Part shown: positions 60,439 through 64,000 of the stretch, piece by piece
How the letters are laid out: every line of letters begins with the position of its first letter
Position numbering within the stretch: the first letter of the stretch is position 1
NCBI RefSeq assembly: GCF_004345605.1
Contig: NZ_SLVY01000009.1
Coordinates: 1-64,000 of the forward strand
Source of the DNA: Rhodococcus sp. SMB37
Lineage (GTDB): Bacteria > Actinomycetota > Actinomycetes > Mycobacteriales > Mycobacteriaceae
Length of the DNA stretch: 64,000 bases
Direction: 5' to 3'
Translations under genes and position numbers: made by a program
Notes under the pieces: generated by a model
Databases searched by the model: none
The model's input: the letters and a program-made list of their open reading frames with translations, nothing else
What the model was told of the DNA's origin: nothing

Positions 60439-61982
60439 TGACGATCCGTACCGTTCCCGACGCGCAGCGAGTGGTCGTGGTGGGAGCGGGCCTGGCCGGA
60501 TTGTCCGCCGCCCTGCATCTACGTGGTGCGGGGCGGGAGGTGACCGTGCTCGAACGCTGCGATGAGGTCGGTGGTCGCGTCGGTGTCCACACCGGCTCCG
60601 GCTACGAGATCGACAACGGCGCGACCGTCCTGACGATGCCCGAACTCATCGACGACGCGCTCGCCGCGGTCGGTGCCGACACCACCACGGTGCACCCACC
60701 CCTGCGGACCACCCGGCTCTCCCCTGCCTATCACGCCCGGTTCGCCGATGGCAGCACGCTCGATGTGCACTCCGACCCGGACTCGATGGTCGCCGAGATC
60801 ACCCGGGTGTGCGGCGCAGATGAGGCTCGTCGTTACCTGACGTTGCGGCGATGGCTGGCGGATATATTCGACACCGAATTCGATCGATTCATGAACGCGA
60901 ACTTCGATTCGCCTCTCGATCTCGTCTCGTCACCGGCGGCGGTGCGCGATCTCGCCAGGCTCGTCCGGCTCGGCGGATTCGGCAAGCTCGGCACACAGGT
61001 GAACCGTCGGATCCGCGACCCACGGCTGCAGAAGGTGTTCACGTTCCAGGCGCTGTATGCGGGAGTGACACCGGCACGTGCGCTCGCCGTGTACGGCGCG
61101 ATCCCGCACATGGACACCTCTCTCGGCGTCTACGCCGTGGAGGGAGGGATGCGCACCGTGGCCCGTGCGATGGCGGATGCCTTCGTGCGCGCGGGCGGCC
61201 GACTGCACCTCGGTGCCGACGTGACGGAACTGCAGTTCGACGGTGACCACGTCCGCAGCGTGCAGACGGCCGACGGCGCTCGTTATCCGTGCGACGCTGC
61301 GGTACTGACCCCCGACCTGCCCGTGGTCGATGCGCTTCTGCCCTCCCCCCGGCGTCGGCGGACGCTCGCGTCCCCGTCCGCCGTCGTCCTGCATGGCACC
61401 GTGCCCACCTCCGTCAGCCGGGCGTGGTCGGCAGGACACCATCACGTCATCGAGTTCGGTGTGCGGTGGGAAGGCACCTTCCGCGACATCACCGCGCGCC
61501 GGGGCCGTGGACGGCTGATGACCGATCCGTCGCTGCTCGTCACCCGGCCCGCACTGTCCGATCCTGGCTTGTTGCTCCGTCGCAACGGAGCCGAGCACGA
61601 ACCCCTGTCCGTACTCGCGCCCTGCCCCAACCTCGAGAGCGCACCCTTCACGTGGGAGGCACTGGCCGGTCCGTACTCCAGAGAACTGCTGTCCGTACTG
61701 AACGCACGCGGATACACGGGAATCACCTCGGGGTTCGACGTCGATCACATCGACACGCCCGCGACGTGGGCAGCGCAGGGAATGTCCGCGGGAAGCCCGT
61801 TCGGCAGCGCCCACGTGTTCCGGCAGACAGGTCCGTTCCGCCGCCGCAACCTCGACCCACGCCATCCCAACATCGTTCTCGCAGGGTCCGGAACCGTGCC
61901 GGGTGTGGGAGTCCCTACCGTGTTGCTGTCCGGTCGTCTCGCCGCCGAGCGACTCGGAGTCATCCGGCAGCGGATGAAGTGA
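60438..61982 (+). CDS. crtI: Phytoene desaturase CrtI
   Basis: CrtI desaturates phytoene stepwise toward neurosporene or lycopene, using FAD. The 514-residue protein has the FAD loop VVVVGAGLAGLSAALHLRG, then LERCDEVGGRVGVHTGSG, the substrate region FTFQALYAGVTPARALAVYG and the C-terminal FAD contact NIVLAGSGTVPGVGVPTVLL. The ATG is at 60438, overlapping the idsA stop by one base (TGATG), and the two are co-transcribed. crtO and crtB flank the locus, completing the C40 pathway together with idsA. Confidence 0.92.
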   Translation: MTIRTVPDAQRVVVVGAGLAGLSAALHLRGAGREVTVLERCDEVGGRVGVHTGSGYEIDNGATVLTMPELIDDALAAVGADTTTVHPPLRTTRLSPAYHARFADGSTLDVHSDPDSMVAEITRVCGADEARRYLTLRRWLADIFDTEFDRFMNANFDSPLDLVSSPAAVRDLARLVRLGGFGKLGTQVNRRIRDPRLQKVFTFQALYAGVTPARALAVYGAIPHMDTSLGVYAVEGGMRTVARAMADAFVRAGGRLHLGADVTELQFDGDHVRSVQTADGARYPCDAAVLTPDLPVVDALLPSPRRRRTLASPSAVVLHGTVPTSVSRAWSAGHHHVIEFGVRWEGTFRDITARRGRGRLMTDPSLLVTRPALSDPGLLLRRNGAEHEPLSVLAPCPNLESAPFTWEALAGPYSRELLSVLNARGYTGITSGFDVDHIDTPATWAAQGMSAGSPFGSAHVFRQTGPFRRRNLDPRHPNIVLAGSGTVPGVGVPTVLLSGRLAAERLGVIRQRMK

Positions 61983-62029
61983 ACGCCGTACCGACACCGA
62001 GGCGGGTGCACCGTATTTTCCGACTCCAT

Positions 62030-62035
62030 TAAACT
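62030..62035 (+). promoter_or_regulatory. Candidate internal promoter for mptA
   Basis: TAAACT matches the TANNNT -10 pattern and lies about 63 bases before the ATG at 62099, inside the gap after crtI. It would let mptA be transcribed independently of the carotenoid genes. Confidence 0.45.
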
Positions 62036-62098
62036 GTGTCATCGTTCTTGTCAGCTGTGCCCAGCACCAACGCGACTTCCGGGGGAGGAATCGTACCC

Positions 62099-63664
62099 AT
62101 GTCGTCCCCTGCCGCTTCCGAAGCCGATCCGGATGATCGGTCGGCCACCGAACCGGCAACGGCAATCACGTCGCCCCAACCGACAGGTCCGCGGCGGAGC
62201 CCGGCCGATTTCCTTCGTAGTCCCGCCGGTAACGCGGCTCTCCTCGGAGCCTGCGGAGCAGCCCTTCTGACCTTCGGCAGCTTCGGTGCGGGCAGTGTGC
62301 GCCGCGTCGACCCGTTGCTCGAGGGCGTGTACCTGTCGTGGCTGCGGTTCGGGCACGGTCATCTGCTTTCCACGATCATCATCTGGATCGGTGTCCTGCT
62401 GATGATCGGTGCATGGGTCCGGCTGGGGCGCGCCGTGCTCGCCGACCACGCATTGGTGCACGACCTCTGGAAGGTCCTGCCCGCGTGGACCGTGCCACTG
62501 CTGGTCGCGACCCCGATGTTCAGCCGGGACGCCTACTCGTACCTCGCCCAGGGCGCCATGTTGCGTGAGGGATTCGATCCGTATTCGGAAGGTCCCGTCG
62601 TCAATCCGGGTCTGTTGCTCGACAACGTCAGCAACGTCTGGACCACGACGACCACCCCGTACGGGCCGGTCCATCTGTTGCTCGGCGCCGGCATCACCTC
62701 GATCACCGGGGACAACGTCGTCTCCGGCACGTGGTTGTGGCGGCTGCTGATGCTGCCCGGTCTGGTGCTCATGGCATGGGGTGTGCCCCGACTCGCACGC
62801 CGGATGGGCGGCAATCCCACCGTGGCGTTGTGGCTGGCGGTCCTCAACCCACTCGTCCTCGTCCACCTCGTCGGGGGTGTCCACAACGAGCTGCTCATGG
62901 TCGGGCTGATGCTCGCCGGGATCGTGCTCGTGCTCGAAGGACGACATCTCAGCGGCTTCGCTCTGGTGTCGCTGGCCGCCGCGATCAAGGCCACCGCCGG
63001 ACTCGCCCTTCCCTTCATGGTGTGGGTGTGGATGATCCACGAACGCGACCGCGCACTCGCCGAGGGCCGCGAACCCGCCTCCCCCATCAAACTCTTCACC
63101 AAAGCCGCGGGCACCGGGATCGCGGTGTTCGTGTTCGTGTTCGGCGGCACCTCGTTGATCGCCGGCGTCGGAATCGGATGGCTCACAGCACTGTCCGGGT
63201 CGTCGAAGATCATCAACTGGTTGTCGCTTCCGACGATGTTGGGCCATGCGGTCACCTGGTTCACACCGTGGCGTCTGGGTTCCGTGCTCGAAGTGACACG
63301 GATGCTCTGCATGATCGCTCTCGGCGCCATCCTGGTCTACGCATGGTGGCGCTTCCGCCGTACCGAACGCGATGCCGTCCTGGGCATCGTGATCGCACTC
63401 ACCGCCGTGACACTGTTGTCACCGGCCGCGTTGCCCTGGTACTACTCGTGGCCACTGGTCGTGGCGGCGGCGTTCGCGATGTCGACGCGCACCCTGATGG
63501 TCCTCGTCGCGTTGTCGACGTGGCTGATGCTGATCTTCAACCCGGACGGCTCGATCGGGATGTACAACATCGCGCATGTTGCACTCGCCGTGTTCGCGGC
63601 GGTCGTTGCCGCGCTGTCGCTGCGCAGCCCCGATCCACTGCATCTGCGCGCGGCTTCGCGGTGA
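62099..63664 (+). CDS. mptA: Alpha-(1->6)-mannopyranosyltransferase MptA
   Basis: MptA extends the mannan backbone of lipomannan and lipoarabinomannan from polyprenyl-phosphomannose in the membrane. The 521-residue GT-C protein has about twelve transmembrane helices; the periplasmic motifs are SRDAYSYLAQGAMLREGFDPY (the D-x-x-x-Y loop) and TTTTPYGPVHLLLGAG, then NPLVLVHLVGGVHNELLMVG and LLSPAALPWYYSWPLVV. ATG at 62099 is fixed by GGGGGAGGAA; the GTG at 62036 is upstream in frame. Its TGA overlaps the crtB GTG by four bases. Confidence 0.93.
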   Translation: MSSPAASEADPDDRSATEPATAITSPQPTGPRRSPADFLRSPAGNAALLGACGAALLTFGSFGAGSVRRVDPLLEGVYLSWLRFGHGHLLSTIIIWIGVLLMIGAWVRLGRAVLADHALVHDLWKVLPAWTVPLLVATPMFSRDAYSYLAQGAMLREGFDPYSEGPVVNPGLLLDNVSNVWTTTTTPYGPVHLLLGAGITSITGDNVVSGTWLWRLLMLPGLVLMAWGVPRLARRMGGNPTVALWLAVLNPLVLVHLVGGVHNELLMVGLMLAGIVLVLEGRHLSGFALVSLAAAIKATAGLALPFMVWVWMIHERDRALAEGREPASPIKLFTKAAGTGIAVFVFVFGGTSLIAGVGIGWLTALSGSSKIINWLSLPTMLGHAVTWFTPWRLGSVLEVTRMLCMIALGAILVYAWWRFRRTERDAVLGIVIALTAVTLLSPAALPWYYSWPLVVAAAFAMSTRTLMVLVALSTWLMLIFNPDGSIGMYNIAHVALAVFAAVVAALSLRSPDPLHLRAASR

Positions 63665-64000
63665 GGCCGGGTGTGCCGACACCACACATTTCGGCTGAGT
63701 CGGGGGCGGTCGCACCCGACCACCTCGACGAAGCGTTCCGACTCTGCGCGTCACTGACCGCCGAGCACGGACGCACCTACGATCTCGCAGCGAGACTCCT
63801 GCCCGGGCAACGCCGTCACGCCGTGCACGCCCTGTACGGATTCGCGCGCATTGTCGACGACATCGTCGACGTGGCCGACATCGACGATCCGGCTGCGGCT
63901 GCGCGCGGCGTCGACGACGCGTACACACGCCTGCATGCGGCCCTCGAGGGCAATCCGGGAGCGCTCGACCCGACCGGGCTGGTCGTGCGGGCCCTCGCCG
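63661..64000 (+). CDS. crtB: Phytoene synthase CrtB (partial, runs off the window end)
   Basis: CrtB joins two GGPP molecules head-to-head into phytoene. GTG at 63661 overlaps the mptA stop. The visible ~113 residues contain DEAFRLCASLTAEHGRTYDL, LLPGQRRHAVHALYGFARIV and the first Asp-rich motif DDIVDVADIDDP, which fits squalene/phytoene synthases. The second motif lies beyond position 64000. It completes the carotenoid set idsA-crtI-crtB-crtO. Confidence 0.93.
   Translation, partial: MRPGVPTPHISAESGAVAPDHLDEAFRLCASLTAEHGRTYDLAARLLPGQRRHAVHALYGFARIVDDIVDVADIDDPAAAARGVDDAYTRLHAALEGNPGALDPTGLVVRALA

Overview
The window is high-GC actinobacterial chromosome, almost certainly from Rhodococcus or a close Nocardiaceae relative. 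The evidence is a mycobacterial-type division and cell-wall (dcw) cluster with Wag31, SepF and MraZ, an MtrB-free LppM/MptA lipoglycan neighbourhood, a meso-diaminopimelate-type MurE, frequent GTG starts with 4-base ATGA/GTGA overlaps, and a CrtO-type carotenoid ketolase of the kind described in Rhodococcus.

Region 1-13.95 kb is accessory. It holds many small orphan genes, a PadR regulator with its membrane partner, a BrnT/ribbon-helix-helix toxin-antitoxin-like pair, a duplicated ~240-base segment carrying a small beta-barrel-like protein (a third diverged paralogue lies at 12 kb), an IS630 remnant, a frameshifted IS256-type element, and a frameshifted hypothetical gene. Within it, folD is preceded by a clear ZTP (pfl) riboswitch.

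Region 13.95-32.7 kb is conserved core, mostly on the minus strand: dnaE, rarD, an exported protein, a RluD-type pseudouridine synthase, lspA, two lipoproteins, dinB, then a DrrAB-type ABC exporter facing a 1105-residue BTAD/AfsR-type regulator, and ileS behind a translational T-box. The exporter promoter carries four GCAA(G/T) repeats at exact 11-base spacing, the geometry expected for a SARP/BTAD regulator.

Region 32.7-53.9 kb is the dcw cluster on the minus strand. In transcription order it is mraZ, rsmH, ftsL, ftsI, murE, murF, mraY, murD, ftsW, murG, murC, ftsQ, ftsZ, pgeF, yggS, sepF, yggT, wag31. A four-repeat MraZ box lies upstream of mraZ, and a tandem mraW RNA motif lies between mraZ and rsmH. 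Most genes overlap by four bases, so translational coupling is expected from ftsL to murC/ftsQ. ftsZ has its own upstream gap.

Region 53.9-64 kb carries DUF3040 and HEPN proteins, then an overlapping GNAT-crtO(-lppM) unit, metF, and a plus-strand run idsA-crtI-mptA-crtB. Carotenoid synthesis (prenyl synthase, phytoene desaturase, phytoene synthase, ketolase) is interleaved with lipomannan synthesis (MptA, LppM). crtB runs off the window end.
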